Of a stretch of 64,000 bases of DNA, positions 1 through 8,876 are shown piece after piece. The position numbers and the translations under genes were made by a program. This DNA is from Halostagnicola sp. A56 (lineage in GTDB: Archaea > Halobacteriota > Halobacteria > Halobacteriales > Natrialbaceae), in the NCBI RefSeq assembly GCF_000691505.1, contig NZ_JMIP02000015.1, positions 62,001 to 126,000 on the forward strand, given 5' to 3'. The stretch's first letter is position 1. Each line of letters opens with the position of its first letter. Under the pieces are notes generated by a model. The model made no database searches, had not been told where the DNA came from, and was given only the letters and a program-made list of their open reading frames with translations.

Positions 1-546
1 GACCTCGCCCGCACCGTCGGCGAACACGACGCGGTCGCGAACGCCGTCGATCGCGTCCTCGAGTCGCCGATCGGGAGCGTGGCCATCGGGAACCCGCTCT
101 CGAAGCGGGCGATGAAACTGGCGTACAACTCGCCGTTTCTCGTCTCGATGCTGCCCGACACCGCCACGGGCTACGTGACCCTCCCGTCGATCATCGGCGA
201 AGAACACGGCCGAACGATCCACTGGGACAACGAAATCGAGCCGCCATCCCTCGAGGAGCGGATCGGCGAGCTGACCTACGATACGGACGTCGGGAACCCC
301 CACATCCACCTTCGGGACGACTCGGCCGAGGCGAGCGGGGCCGCCGTCTACGCCTGCCCGGTCAGTGCCGAGGATTTCGGCGGCGGCTGTTATCGATCGG
401 AGACGGTTCGGGCGAACGGCAGCGAGGAGACGCTGGTCAGTCTGGACACCCAGCCCTGCGTCGAGTGTGGGACCTGCGCCGTCGTCGCCGATACCGACTG
501 GGAGCACCCGCGCGGTGGCAAGGGCGTCGAGTTCCGCGAGGGGTGA
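1..546 (+). CDS. fixX: FixX-like ferredoxin domain / ETF-quinone oxidoreductase C-terminus (5' end outside window)
   Basis: The frame is open to the left edge, so the gene starts outside the window; a GTG at 79 is a possible internal start but nothing marks it as the real one. The C-terminus carries CVECGTC followed by HPRGGKGVEFREG, the signature of FixX and of the ferredoxin-like end of electron-transfer-flavoprotein:quinone oxidoreductases. Only this cysteine cluster plus two upstream cysteines (YACPV and GGGCY) are seen, consistent with one 4Fe-4S site. The family passes electrons from ETF (FixAB) to membrane quinone. The upstream residues look like the end of a FixC-type flavoprotein, so this could be a FixC-FixX fusion or a separate FixX; the missing 5' part would decide. 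Confidence 0.75.
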   Translation, partial: DLARTVGEHDAVANAVDRVLESPIGSVAIGNPLSKRAMKLAYNSPFLVSMLPDTATGYVTLPSIIGEEHGRTIHWDNEIEPPSLEERIGELTYDTDVGNPHIHLRDDSAEASGAAVYACPVSAEDFGGGCYRSETVRANGSEETLVSLDTQPCVECGTCAVVADTDWEHPRGGKGVEFREG

Positions 547-557
547 TACCGCGAACT

Positions 558-944
558 ATGAGCCGATACGGTCCGCGAATCGCGGCGCTCGCCCGTCGAG
601 CCGACCGCGACCGAGCGGCGTTCGATCCCAGAACGGCGACCCCGGAAGAGGGCCGGACGTACCTCCGCGAGGGGGCCGGACCCGCGATCTGGCTCTACCT
701 CGAGGCACACACTGGCGGTCGGACGGGCCGTTTCACAGCGCCCGAACTGACGGCCCTCCGCGGGGCGATGAACGCGTGGTTCGAGTGCTATACGCGCTGT
801 CACGGCGTCTCCTTCGAGGCGGAGTTCACCATTCGCGAAGCGGCGACGGTGTTGCTCGAGACGCGGAACGTGTTCGAGACGGCGCAGTTGCTGACGCGAG
901 TTCCACAACGAGTCGAACGGACTCGTCGAACCAGTCAAACGTGA
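558..944 (+). CDS. Conserved haloarchaeal hypothetical protein next to fixX
   Basis: A 128-residue acidic/arginine-rich soluble protein starting at ATG 558 (MSRYGPRIAAL), 12 bases after the fixX stop, so probably co-transcribed with it. An earlier in-frame start at 465 lies inside fixX and is unlikely. No membrane segment, signal peptide or cofactor motif is visible; there are two cysteines in the WFECYTRCHG region. I do not recognise a function. The tight link to an ETF/Fix gene suggests a role linked to electron transfer or simply a conserved neighbour, which is inference. Confidence 0.6.
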   Translation: MSRYGPRIAALARRADRDRAAFDPRTATPEEGRTYLREGAGPAIWLYLEAHTGGRTGRFTAPELTALRGAMNAWFECYTRCHGVSFEAEFTIREAATVLLETRNVFETAQLLTRVPQRVERTRRTSQT

Positions 945-1313
945 ATCGGTGAACTCGAGGAGAGCAAGGCACTACAGCGTTAGTTTTCGTATTCCGCCGA
1001 AATATCTTCGTTCCCAGGGTCTGGACCGATGAGCCGCTCGTTTTCGGCCTCACGGACTATCGTTTGTATAAGCTAGCATCCATCCAGAATATCTCATATA
1101 AATAACAGATAGTTACTGTTTTCCCCGGAAAATAGCAACTATTGTTTGATTTCTGTGGGTGTTGGCGTCAGACGATGTTTCAACGCTCGAAAAATAGTTG
1201 CACTGTATCGATATGGTTCTCGAGGGCCCCTCTAGAGGGTCTTATCAACCGAATAAGCCGGTCGACGGTCGACGAGAAAGGATGGCAAAACGAGTGTCCA
1301 ACCGCGCGAGCGA
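945..1313. other. Gene-free AT-rich intergenic region
   Basis: Between the converging Fix-linked gene and the membrane HTH gene lies about 370 bases without a convincing ORF. It is clearly AT-richer than the flanks and holds the inverted repeat listed at 1109-1142, plus a related sequence (AAAAATAGTTGCAC) near 1190 that matches the repeat's arm. It may contain transcription stops for both genes. Confidence 0.5.
1109..1142. repeat. Inverted repeat (16-base arms, 2-base centre)
   Basis: ATAGTTACTGTTTTCC (1109-1124) pairs with GGAAAATAGCAACTAT (1127-1142), 14 of 16 positions matching around a CC centre. Lying between convergent genes it could be a hairpin terminator or a protein-binding dyad. 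The T-stretch inside the arm is not followed by a longer T-run. Confidence 0.5.
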
Positions 1314-1808
1314 TCAGGCGACGGGGTTGCCGACGTTGTCCGAATCGGATTGATTGGGGTCGTTCGCGTCTACCTCGGCCAGCGTGATGACGTTCTCTCG
1401 GCCGAGCGAGGTCTTCTCGATCGTGCCGTTGTCGTGCATCTTCGAGAGCGTGCGGCTGACTTTCGACTTCGACCAGCCGGTTTCGTCTGCGATCTCGTGT
1501 TGTCGGATGCGGCCGTGGTTCTCGACGAGCAATCGGACGACTTGGCCCTCGTCGCTCAGAAGTTCGGGCGGCGTTTCGGCGGAGACGACGCTCTCGTAGG
1601 CGGGTGACTCCGTCGCCGGCGGTTCGTCTTCCGGGGGGGCCTCGCGGCGGTCGTCCTCGGACGGGCGCTGGGGCGAAACCGAAACCTCCCGATCGGAGAG
1701 GGCAGTTGTCACCCGGACCCCGACGAGTGCGGCGATCAGGACGAACAGGACCACGATCAGAGCCGACTCCCACACGGAGATCGACCGGACGAGCTGTATC
1801 AGTGGCAT
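1314..1808 (-). CDS. Membrane-anchored helix-turn-helix protein
   Basis: 164 residues. One hydrophobic segment at about residues 14-36 is followed by a charged, proline-rich linker (about 40-75) and a winged helix-turn-helix at about 88-145, with the recognition-helix-like ETGWSKSKVSRTLSKM. This layout is shared by haloarchaeal membrane-tethered MarR/IclR-like regulators. It should sit in the cytoplasmic membrane with the DNA-binding domain inside. It may regulate its own gene or nearby surface genes; no target is evident. It is transcribed convergently to the Fix region. Confidence 0.75.
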   Translation of the reverse strand: MPLIQLVRSISVWESALIVVLFVLIAALVGVRVTTALSDREVSVSPQRPSEDDRREAPPEDEPPATESPAYESVVSAETPPELLSDEGQVVRLLVENHGRIRQHEIADETGWSKSKVSRTLSKMHDNGTIEKTSLGRENVITLAEVDANDPNQSDSDNVGNPVA

Positions 1809-2311
1809 GTCTCCGACGGAGGTGACGGTAATTTCGACGACGTGGGCTGTCGACCCGTCCGGAACGGCGAGGTGAGATCCCGAATCCAGGACGGTATCGG
1901 TAGCTCGAGTCGAGTCAGTACGGCGTGAGCAACGCTGCTATCGGGCTGTAAGCTGGACACCATAGTTTCGCCATGTGCTGATCGCGCGGGGCCGAACGTG
2001 TTGTTTCGACATCACGCTGATCATACTATGTACCGGACCTATAGCACCTTCATTATGGGTTTATACAGCTTCGTTTAACAGGCTGCTAACGCGCGAGCGG
2101 GCCGAAATCGGCGAACGAGTGGGATACGGGCGTCTCGAGACTTCCTTCGTGGAATCTCGAAACGGGTGAGCGCGAGACAACTGTTTATCTGCGGTATAGT
2201 AAACCGCTCGAGCCTGCTTGTCGAGTCTGACGCCGGTTCCACGAACGCGGGACCACGGGGAGTGGTTCCGTCGCACGATCGCGTGCGCTGGACCTGCAAC
2301 GAGAGAGACTC
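1809..2311. other. Gene-free region upstream of the glycan operon
   Basis: About 500 bases between the divergent HTH gene and the sugar dehydrogenase gene. No ORF here is convincing. AT-rich patches near 2020-2075 and around 2183-2200 (GTTTATC...GGTATAG) are plausible promoter elements for the operon starting at 2312, which would then have a leader of roughly 90 bases. Confidence 0.4.
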
Positions 2312-3709
2312 ATGACTCCTACAATTAGCGATACAGAAGAACGAACTGGCGAGCAAGAGACCGACGGACCGGTCAACCCCGGCCAGGACAGCGCGTCGCT
2401 CGATCACGTTCGGGAGACGGCAGCGGACAAACCGACTATCTGCGTGGTCGGGCTCGGCTACGTCGGGCTGCCGCTCGCGGTTGGATTCGCCGAATCCGAC
2501 TACCGCGTGATCGGTTTCGATGTCGACGACACGACCGTCGAAACCCTGCGAGACGGCACCGACACGACCGGCGACTTGAGCGACGAGGCGGTCCAGAACG
2601 ACGAGCTCACCTACACCTCCGATTCGGCGGCGGTGAGCCGGGCGGAGTACGTCATCATCGCGGTCCCGACGCCGGTGCGGGACGACGACCGACCAGACCT
2701 CAGCTTCGTCGAGAGCGCGGCGACCACCGTCGGCTCGAAGATCGAGACGGGCACGACGGTCATCCTCGAGTCGACCGTCTACCCCGGCACGACCCGCGAG
2801 GTACTCGTCCCGGCGATCGAACGCGCCTCCGGGATGACCGCAGGCGAGGATTTCTCGGTCGGCTACTCGCCGGAGCGAGCGACGCCCGGCGACGCGGAAC
2901 ACGGGCTCGAGGACGTCGTCAAAGTCGTCAGCGGACAGGACGAGGAGGTCCTCGAGGACGTGGCGACGCTGTACGAGTCGATCGTCGATGCCGGGGTCCA
3001 CCGCGCGCCGGCGATCGAAGTCGCCGAGGCGTCGAAAGTCGTCGAGAACTCACAGCGCGATCTCAACATCGCGTTCGTCAACGAGCTCTCGATCGCGTTC
3101 GAGCACATGGACGTCGACACGCAGGCGGTGCTCGATGCCGCGAGCACGAAGTGGAACTTCCACGGTTACCGGCCGGGACTGGTCGGCGGCCACTGTATTC
3201 CGGTCGATCCGTACTTCTTTACCTACCGGTCGGCCCAGGAAGGGTTCGATCCCGAACTGATGGAGACGAGTCGGAAGGTAAACGAATCGGTGCCCGACCA
3301 CGTCGCCGATCTGACGATCAAGGCACTCAACGACTGTCAGAAGGCACTCAGCACGAGTCGCGTGCTCGTCCTCGGACTGGCGTACAAACCCGGCGTCGGG
3401 GACATTCGGAGCTCGAAAGTCGCCGACGTTATCGAGTCGCTCGAGGAGTACGACATCGATATCGAAGGCTACGACCCGTTCGCGGACAACGACGCCGTGA
3501 GAGATGCCTTCGGCATCGACGTACAGGAGACGCTGTCGTTCGAGGGCTTCGACGCGATCTTGCTCGCGACACCCCACGCGGAGTTCGAACACATCGACCT
3601 CACCGCCGTCGCCGACGAAGTCGCCGACGATCCGGCTCTCGTCGACGTGATGGGCGCACTCGAGCACGACGCGGCGACGGCTGCGGGCTTCGAGTATCGG
3701 AAGCTATGA
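2312..3709 (+). CDS. Nucleotide-sugar (UDP-HexNAc-type) dehydrogenase
   Basis: 465 residues of the UDP-glucose/GDP-mannose dehydrogenase family, which oxidise C6 of an NDP-sugar to a uronic acid in two NAD-dependent steps. A 40-residue acidic N-terminal extension precedes the Rossmann motif VVGLGYVGLPLA (about 46-57). The catalytic cysteine is present in GGHCIPVDPY (Cys295). VVENSQRDLNIAFVNELS resembles TviB/WbpO and WecC enzymes that use UDP-N-acetylated sugars rather than UDP-glucose; that substrate assignment is inference. The C-terminal domain continues to the stop. It heads a tightly packed operon with two glycosyltransferase-type proteins and a membrane protein, which points to N-glycan or surface polysaccharide synthesis. 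Confidence 0.9.
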   Translation: MTPTISDTEERTGEQETDGPVNPGQDSASLDHVRETAADKPTICVVGLGYVGLPLAVGFAESDYRVIGFDVDDTTVETLRDGTDTTGDLSDEAVQNDELTYTSDSAAVSRAEYVIIAVPTPVRDDDRPDLSFVESAATTVGSKIETGTTVILESTVYPGTTREVLVPAIERASGMTAGEDFSVGYSPERATPGDAEHGLEDVVKVVSGQDEEVLEDVATLYESIVDAGVHRAPAIEVAEASKVVENSQRDLNIAFVNELSIAFEHMDVDTQAVLDAASTKWNFHGYRPGLVGGHCIPVDPYFFTYRSAQEGFDPELMETSRKVNESVPDHVADLTIKALNDCQKALSTSRVLVLGLAYKPGVGDIRSSKVADVIESLEEYDIDIEGYDPFADNDAVRDAFGIDVQETLSFEGFDAILLATPHAEFEHIDLTAVADEVADDPALVDVMGALEHDAATAAGFEYRKL

Positions 3710-3876
3710 CTGATTGGGGGGACACAGCCGTCGTCGGGGGAATCGACCTGGGGAAGCCGTGGATCCAAACTGCTGTCTCAGTGCGGCAGACGGCCTCGCG
3801 TTGGGAACCGGCCGCTCGAGCGGGTTCCGTCCCCACCGAAAGCACTGCGTTCACCAACGAGGGAGACCACGAGTGA
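3706..3876 (+). CDS. Possible 56-residue coupled small ORF
   Basis: A short ORF starts at ATG 3706, whose ATGA overlaps the stop of the dehydrogenase, and ends in TGA at 3874-3876, overlapping the GTG start of the next gene (GTGA). Double overlap of this kind is usual for translationally coupled genes. The 56-residue product has no recognised motif or membrane segment. It may be a real small protein, a remnant of a longer enzyme lost from the operon, or chance, since random frames are often open in high-GC DNA. Confidence 0.35.
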   Translation: MTDWGDTAVVGGIDLGKPWIQTAVSVRQTASRWEPAARAGSVPTESTAFTNEGDHE

Positions 3877-4949
3877 AAGTCATCGTCACGATCCAGCATC
3901 CGGGTCACGTCCACTTCTTTCGCAACGCCGTCGCGGAACTCGACTCGCGCGGGCACGATGTCTTCGTGTTCGCACGCGAGAGCGAAGTCGCGACCGACCT
4001 GCTCGAGGCCTACGGGATCGAATACGAACTACTGGCGGGCGAATCCGACTCGATGCTCTCGCTCGCGACCGTCCAGGCGACCTACGAGGCGCGGTTGCTC
4101 CGTCGCGCGCGCCGGATCGAACCGGACGTGATCACCGCCATCGGCGGCGTCGCGGCGGCTCACGTGGCGACGCTCCTGCGGACGAAGAGCCTGGTGTTTT
4201 ACGACACGGAGCACGCGACGCTCATCCAGCGGCTGGGGTATCCGTTCGCCGACGTCATCTGCACCCCCGAGTGTTACCGCGGGGAGATCGGCGACAAGCA
4301 GGTCACCTATCCCGGCTACCACGAACTCGCGTATCTGCACCCCGACCGGTTCGACCCCGATCCGGCCGTTCTCGAGGCCGTCGGACTGGCGCCCGAGGAG
4401 ACCTTCGCCGTCGTCCGCCTGAGCAGCTGGGACGCCTCTCACGACGTCGGACAGGGCGGGTTCGCCGACCCCCGAGCGGTCGTCTCGCGTCTCGAGGACG
4501 CCGGTGCAACGGTCTTGCTCACGGCGGAAGGCGACCCGCCGCCGGATCTCGACCCCTACGAGTTCACCGCACCGCCGGAGCGGATGCACGATCTGCTCGC
4601 GTTCGCCGACCTGGTCGTCGGCGAGGGGGCGACGACCGCGGCCGAAGCCGCCGTGCTCGGGACCCCCTCGGTCTACGTCAACTCCCAGTCGCTCGGCTAC
4701 ACGAGCGAACTCGAGGAAGAGTACGGCCTCCTGTTTGCGTTCAACGGCGACGATCGCCACGCTCGCTCCCTCGAGAAGGCGGTCTCGATCCTCGAATCGA
4801 CGACGGCAGAGACCGACAGGTGGAAGCGACGACGCGAACGTCTGCTCGAGGAACGCATCGACGTGACGTCTCTGATCGTCCAGCAAATCGAATCGGCGGC
4901 GCGCGCGACCAACGCGGATCGGTCCGCCGTCGCCACGAACCACGGATAG
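3873..4949 (+). CDS. DUF354 family glycosyltransferase-like protein
   Basis: 358 residues from GTG 3873 (MKVIVTIQHPGHVHFFRN). An in-frame ATG at 3714 would add 53 residues covering the upstream small frame and lacks homology-like character, so GTG is preferred. The family is a GT-B-like fold related to UDP-GlcNAc 2-epimerase/MurG proteins; here the N-terminal half carries the HPGHVHFFRN motif and the C-terminal half the sugar-nucleotide site (VVGEGATTAAEAAVLGTPSV). Its natural substrate is not known. It is encoded between the sugar dehydrogenase and a GT4 enzyme, so it probably acts on the same glycan. A paralogue is encoded at 48419-49522. Confidence 0.8.
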   Translation: MKVIVTIQHPGHVHFFRNAVAELDSRGHDVFVFARESEVATDLLEAYGIEYELLAGESDSMLSLATVQATYEARLLRRARRIEPDVITAIGGVAAAHVATLLRTKSLVFYDTEHATLIQRLGYPFADVICTPECYRGEIGDKQVTYPGYHELAYLHPDRFDPDPAVLEAVGLAPEETFAVVRLSSWDASHDVGQGGFADPRAVVSRLEDAGATVLLTAEGDPPPDLDPYEFTAPPERMHDLLAFADLVVGEGATTAAEAAVLGTPSVYVNSQSLGYTSELEEEYGLLFAFNGDDRHARSLEKAVSILESTTAETDRWKRRRERLLEERIDVTSLIVQQIESAARATNADRSAVATNHG

Positions 4950-4951
4950 CA

Positions 4952-5914
4952 ATGAAGGTACTACAGTTGGTTACGTCCCCGCGGCCGTTTTTCGAACAGC
5001 AGGTGTCGGTTCTCGAAGATCGCGGCGTCGAGTGTACGGTTCTCGGCGTTCCGGGCGAGTACGACGGTGATGCGGGCCGAACGCCCCTCGAGTACGCACG
5101 ATACTACCCGAAGATCCTCTCGCAGGTCCGAGCGACCGACTTCGATCTGGTCCACGCGAACTACGGCCTCACCGCCCCGTTCGCGCTCGCACAGCCGCTC
5201 CGACCGGTCGTGCTCACCCTGTGGGGAACCGACCTGATGGGCGACCACGACTGGCTCCGCGCGGTCAGTCGGCTCGGCGCCCGCCGATCTGACGCCGTGA
5301 TCGCCCCGAGTCGGGCGATGGCCCGGCGACTCGAGACGGACCACGAACTGATCCCCTTCGGTGTCGACACGGACCTGTTCAGACCAATATCTCAGATTCG
5401 CGCGCGCGAGCGGGTCGGCTGGGAGACTGACCGACCGATCGCGCTCTTTCCGTACGACGAGGAGCGCTCGGTCAAGGACGTCTCCCGCGCTCGCGAGCTC
5501 GTCGAGCGGACGAATGCGGACCTAGAGTTGCGGACGGTACACGGCGTCGACCACGAGCGAATACCAGACTACATGAACGCGAGCGACGTCCTCCTCGTCA
5601 CCTCGAAGCGCGAGAGCGGGCCGATGGTCGTCAAAGAGGCCGCCGCGTGTAACCTACCGGTCGTCTCGACTGCGGTCGGGTTCGTCCCCGAGACCGTCGG
5701 CGACGTGTCGAACTGCGTCGTCAGCGATCGCGACGAGGACCTGATCGCCGGACTCACGACCATCGCCGAGGAGCGTCCGCTCTCGGACGGCCGCGAGGCG
5801 ATCGACGGCCTCAGCCTCGAGTCGATGGGCGAATCGATCGTCTCTCTCTATCGGACCGTCCTCGAGACGGACGGATCGGCGCGAGCGAGCGGAGGTGTCG
5901 CGCGTGGGTCTTAG
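4952..5914 (+). CDS. Glycosyltransferase family 4
   Basis: 320 residues starting at ATG 4952, two bases after the preceding stop. The longer frame reaching back to 4271 overlaps the DUF354 gene and is rejected. Features of GT4 enzymes: FFEQQVSVLEDRG near the N-terminus, VHANYGLTAPFALAQ, VTLWGTDL-like segment (about 88-95), IPFGVDTDLF, and the C-terminal nucleotide-sugar site ESGPMVVKEAAACNLPVVST. It should transfer a sugar from an NDP donor at the cytoplasmic face. The donor may be the uronic acid made by the first gene of the operon, which is inference. Its last 20 bases overlap the next gene. Confidence 0.88.
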   Translation: MKVLQLVTSPRPFFEQQVSVLEDRGVECTVLGVPGEYDGDAGRTPLEYARYYPKILSQVRATDFDLVHANYGLTAPFALAQPLRPVVLTLWGTDLMGDHDWLRAVSRLGARRSDAVIAPSRAMARRLETDHELIPFGVDTDLFRPISQIRARERVGWETDRPIALFPYDEERSVKDVSRARELVERTNADLELRTVHGVDHERIPDYMNASDVLLVTSKRESGPMVVKEAAACNLPVVSTAVGFVPETVGDVSNCVVSDRDEDLIAGLTTIAEERPLSDGREAIDGLSLESMGESIVSLYRTVLETDGSARASGGVARGS

Positions 5915-7886
5915 GTCGCTCTCCGAGCACCGACCGTTTCGACTCGATACAGTCGCTGCGATCGCCGGCCTCCTGATCGCGCTGGCGCTGTTACCCCTAC
6001 AGCTGCTCGTCTCCGAAGTCTACCTCGAGACGGTGCCGATCGTGCTCGCGCTTGCCTGCGGGTTGTATCTCGTCTCGTTGTACCAACAGACCGACGCGGA
6101 CGCCTTGCCGGCGCTGCCCTCGAGCGTCGCGATGACCCTGCCGTCGATCGTCCTCGTCGGCCTCTCGGCCATGGTGGTACTGCCGGTTATGCAGGGCGAG
6201 CGGACCATCCACTTCTTCGCGCTCTCGGCGATCGTCGGGACGCTCGTGCTCCTCCAGATCCTCTGTACCGCCGATCGAGACTTCAACCGGGGCGTCGTGC
6301 TCCTCCAGATCGTGCTGTTCGCGATCGTCTTCCGCTTTACCGCCCTGTACGTGACGCCCGGCTACATCGGCATCGACGTCTGGACGCACATGGAGTTCGT
6401 CGAGCAGATTCGGGACGCGGAGATGCTCGGCGCGATCTCCCACGACAAACACTACGGCTCGCCGTTTTACCACTTGCTGGTCGTCGCGAGTTCGTTCATC
6501 TATGATATCCCGCTTCGCGGAGCGCTGTATCTCTCCGTGGGAGTCGTCATGCCGCTCTCGGTCGTGCTCGTCTACGCGACGGCAAACCTGCTCGTCTCCG
6601 CGCGGTGGGCGACGCTCGCGACGGCGCTCTTTGCCTTCGCCAACTACGTCTCGATGTGGGGGATGCAACTCATCCCGACCAGTCTCGGGCTGTTGTTCTT
6701 CCTCGGCATGCTGTACGCGCTGATCCGGGTCATGCGCGTCGAGTACACCGGCCGGGACTTCTCGCTTTTGATCCTCTTTAGTATCGCGATCATCCTCACA
6801 CATCAGGTGTCGACGTTCATCATGCTTGTCTTGCTGCTGGCCGCGTTCGCCGCACAGCTGATCTTCGTGGTCGGTCCCGTCGGACTGGCGCGACTCGACA
6901 CCAGCGTGTTCCGCGCGAAGAAACCGGTCAACCTGATCGGACTCGTCGTCTTCAACTTCGGACTGACGATCTTCATCTGGTCGCTGACACCCTACGGCGA
7001 GAACTCGTTCCTCGGAACGGTGTTGCAGTTCTTCACCGAAACCCTCGAGGAAAGCGCCGGCTTCCTGAACATCGCGGGCGGCTCGACCGGCGGGGCGGCG
7101 AGCGGGGCAGAGGCCGGGACGACGCTGCTCGAGCAGGTGTTGCCGTACATCGACAACCTCGGGTTCCTGCTCTTGCTCTGTGTGACCTTCGCCGGGTGTC
7201 TGTACGTCGTCCATAGACGGCGGGCCGAGCAGTCGGTCTTCACGCTGTTGATCGGTGCAGCGGTCATGCTCGTGTTCATACTCGTCCTGCCGATGTTCGG
7301 GATCCGGAACTTCATCCCGACCAGGTGGTTCGCGTTCCTGTTTGCGCCGATGGCGATCCTCGGCGCGATCGGACTCCGTTCGCTCAACCGAAACCTGTCG
7401 CCGCGGATCGTCGTCAGCGTCCTGCTGGTGTTCGCACTCGTCTACCCGGGCGCGATGATCGTCGCCGTCGAGAGCAACGCCGAGAATCCGATTTTCTCGG
7501 ACCAGCACGAACGCCTCGCCTACGACGAGTCGGAACTGGCCGCAGTCGAATCGATCGGCGACCTGACCGGCTCGCCCGACGGGAGCGAAATCCGACCTGA
7601 TCAGCAGTTGTACACGGATCATCCGTACCAGACGGTGTTCAGTCGGACGAGGGCGTATCCGTCGACGGAACCCGCGACGATACCCGAGAACGGATCCGTC
7701 CAGCATCGGTACACGGTCTATCGAACGGCCCAATCGGCCGACGCGACGTACTTCGTGGACGAAAACGGTCAGGAGCGACAGGCCTCCGTCTCCGAACACC
7801 AACTCTGTCGACCCGGACAGGCGGTCGTGTACACCAACGGCGACGTCTCGCTGTGTACGCCGTCGCCCGTGACGAACTCGGCCTGA
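5895..7886 (+). CDS. Polytopic membrane protein, GT-C-like (glycan operon)
   Basis: 663 residues with about 13 hydrophobic segments in residues 15-530 and a soluble C-terminal tail of about 130 residues. Start is GTG 5895, overlapping the GT4 gene by 20 bases; GTG 5904 is an alternative. The loop IGIDVWTHMEFVEQI (around residue 160) has the acidic residue plus histidine arrangement often found in the first outer loop of GT-C glycosyltransferases using lipid-linked donors. It could be a lipid-linked sugar transferase or a polymer assembly protein facing outside. No Wzx/Wzy family identity is clear. It is the last gene of the operon. Confidence 0.7.
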   Translation: MSRVGLRSLSEHRPFRLDTVAAIAGLLIALALLPLQLLVSEVYLETVPIVLALACGLYLVSLYQQTDADALPALPSSVAMTLPSIVLVGLSAMVVLPVMQGERTIHFFALSAIVGTLVLLQILCTADRDFNRGVVLLQIVLFAIVFRFTALYVTPGYIGIDVWTHMEFVEQIRDAEMLGAISHDKHYGSPFYHLLVVASSFIYDIPLRGALYLSVGVVMPLSVVLVYATANLLVSARWATLATALFAFANYVSMWGMQLIPTSLGLLFFLGMLYALIRVMRVEYTGRDFSLLILFSIAIILTHQVSTFIMLVLLLAAFAAQLIFVVGPVGLARLDTSVFRAKKPVNLIGLVVFNFGLTIFIWSLTPYGENSFLGTVLQFFTETLEESAGFLNIAGGSTGGAASGAEAGTTLLEQVLPYIDNLGFLLLLCVTFAGCLYVVHRRRAEQSVFTLLIGAAVMLVFILVLPMFGIRNFIPTRWFAFLFAPMAILGAIGLRSLNRNLSPRIVVSVLLVFALVYPGAMIVAVESNAENPIFSDQHERLAYDESELAAVESIGDLTGSPDGSEIRPDQQLYTDHPYQTVFSRTRAYPSTEPATIPENGSVQHRYTVYRTAQSADATYFVDENGQERQASVSEHQLCRPGQAVVYTNGDVSLCTPSPVTNSA

Positions 7887-8876
7887 ACCACCGCGGGCTC
7901 GAGTGAGCCGACCTGAAGTCGGTCCGATCGGCCGTTCGTTTTCTCGATCGTATCGACGAACCGCTCGAGTCCAGATACTACCCACACGAACCGATCGACG
8001 CCCCCTCCTCTGACCGTCGGTGTGTCACCTTCACAGAGGAAGCTGGTGAATCGACAGAGAGCATTGGGGTAGACATTCGTAGTGACGCTTCGAATGAGCC
8101 CAATCGCTTGGCTATCAGCGATTCGGCGAAAACTGAAACCGGAATCGTCCGAAAATGGTGCAGTGAGCTACCTGATATAGCGACAGCAGACGATTGCCGT
8201 CTAGCGATTCACCAGAGCCCCAGAGGCCGACCGAGCGGCTGTTCGAGCTACCAAAGTACTGTTCCCACGAGGCGCTCAGACGACGACTGATCGGCTTTGA
8301 CGCCGCGAGCAGAGCCCTCGGCACGGTGGCATCGATCGTGTCCAGTCTCTCGAGCACCCTCGAGGCGTTGCACAACGGACCCTTCGTCCCTCGACCCGCC
8401 GAATCGATTCCAGAGTGCTGAGAATCCTCCGAATCACGGTCGCTACAGGATCACACTCCGATCGTCAGACGTCGCCTGCTCGTCCCAGAACGAGACTGAG
8501 TCCCCGCCGTCGGGGCGGTGAATACGCGAATAGTGTGGCCTGGTACCGAGGCTCTCTTAGCCTGTTTATAGGGCGTCTCCGACGCGACTTACTGGCTCGA
8601 TCGACGCGCTCGGTCTTGAATCGCATCGCTCGCTGTCGTCGACGAATCACCCGCGAAACCGTTCGATCCCCGGCGGAAACGCGAGACTCGCACGAAGATG
8701 CTCGCGTTCAGTTACCCCGTTACGCTCGAGAACGGTTACCTGTAGTCCGGACACGACCGCCGTACGCTCGAGAACGGAAGCGGATGTCTATAGCTCGCTG
8801 GAGTACTGGAAAACCGATTTTTACGCAAAACAACGCGGTCGACGAACGCTGAGAGCTGGTGGCCGTCGGGTGAGCC
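7887..8876. other. About 1 kb without a convincing gene
   Basis: Short frames exist on both strands but none resembles a known protein or shows the acidic composition of neighbouring genes. On the minus strand near 8465-8540 a short frame reads GGDSVSFWDEQATSDDRSVIL before a stop, which might be the tail of a decayed gene. A 15-base direct repeat (TACGCTCGAGAACGG) occurs at 8721-8735 and 8763-8777. A TATA-like GTTTATAGG lies near 8564-8572. Confidence 0.4.

Noticed and set aside
4271-4951. N-terminal extension of the GT4 glycosyltransferase
   Set aside because: It lies over the DUF354 gene, is Arg-rich without motifs, and the GT4 fold begins at ATG 4952.
5997-7985. 662-residue minus-strand ORF opposite the polytopic membrane protein
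   Set aside because: Strongly Arg/Asp/Glu-rich with no domain; it is the shadow of a hydrophobic gene on the other strand.
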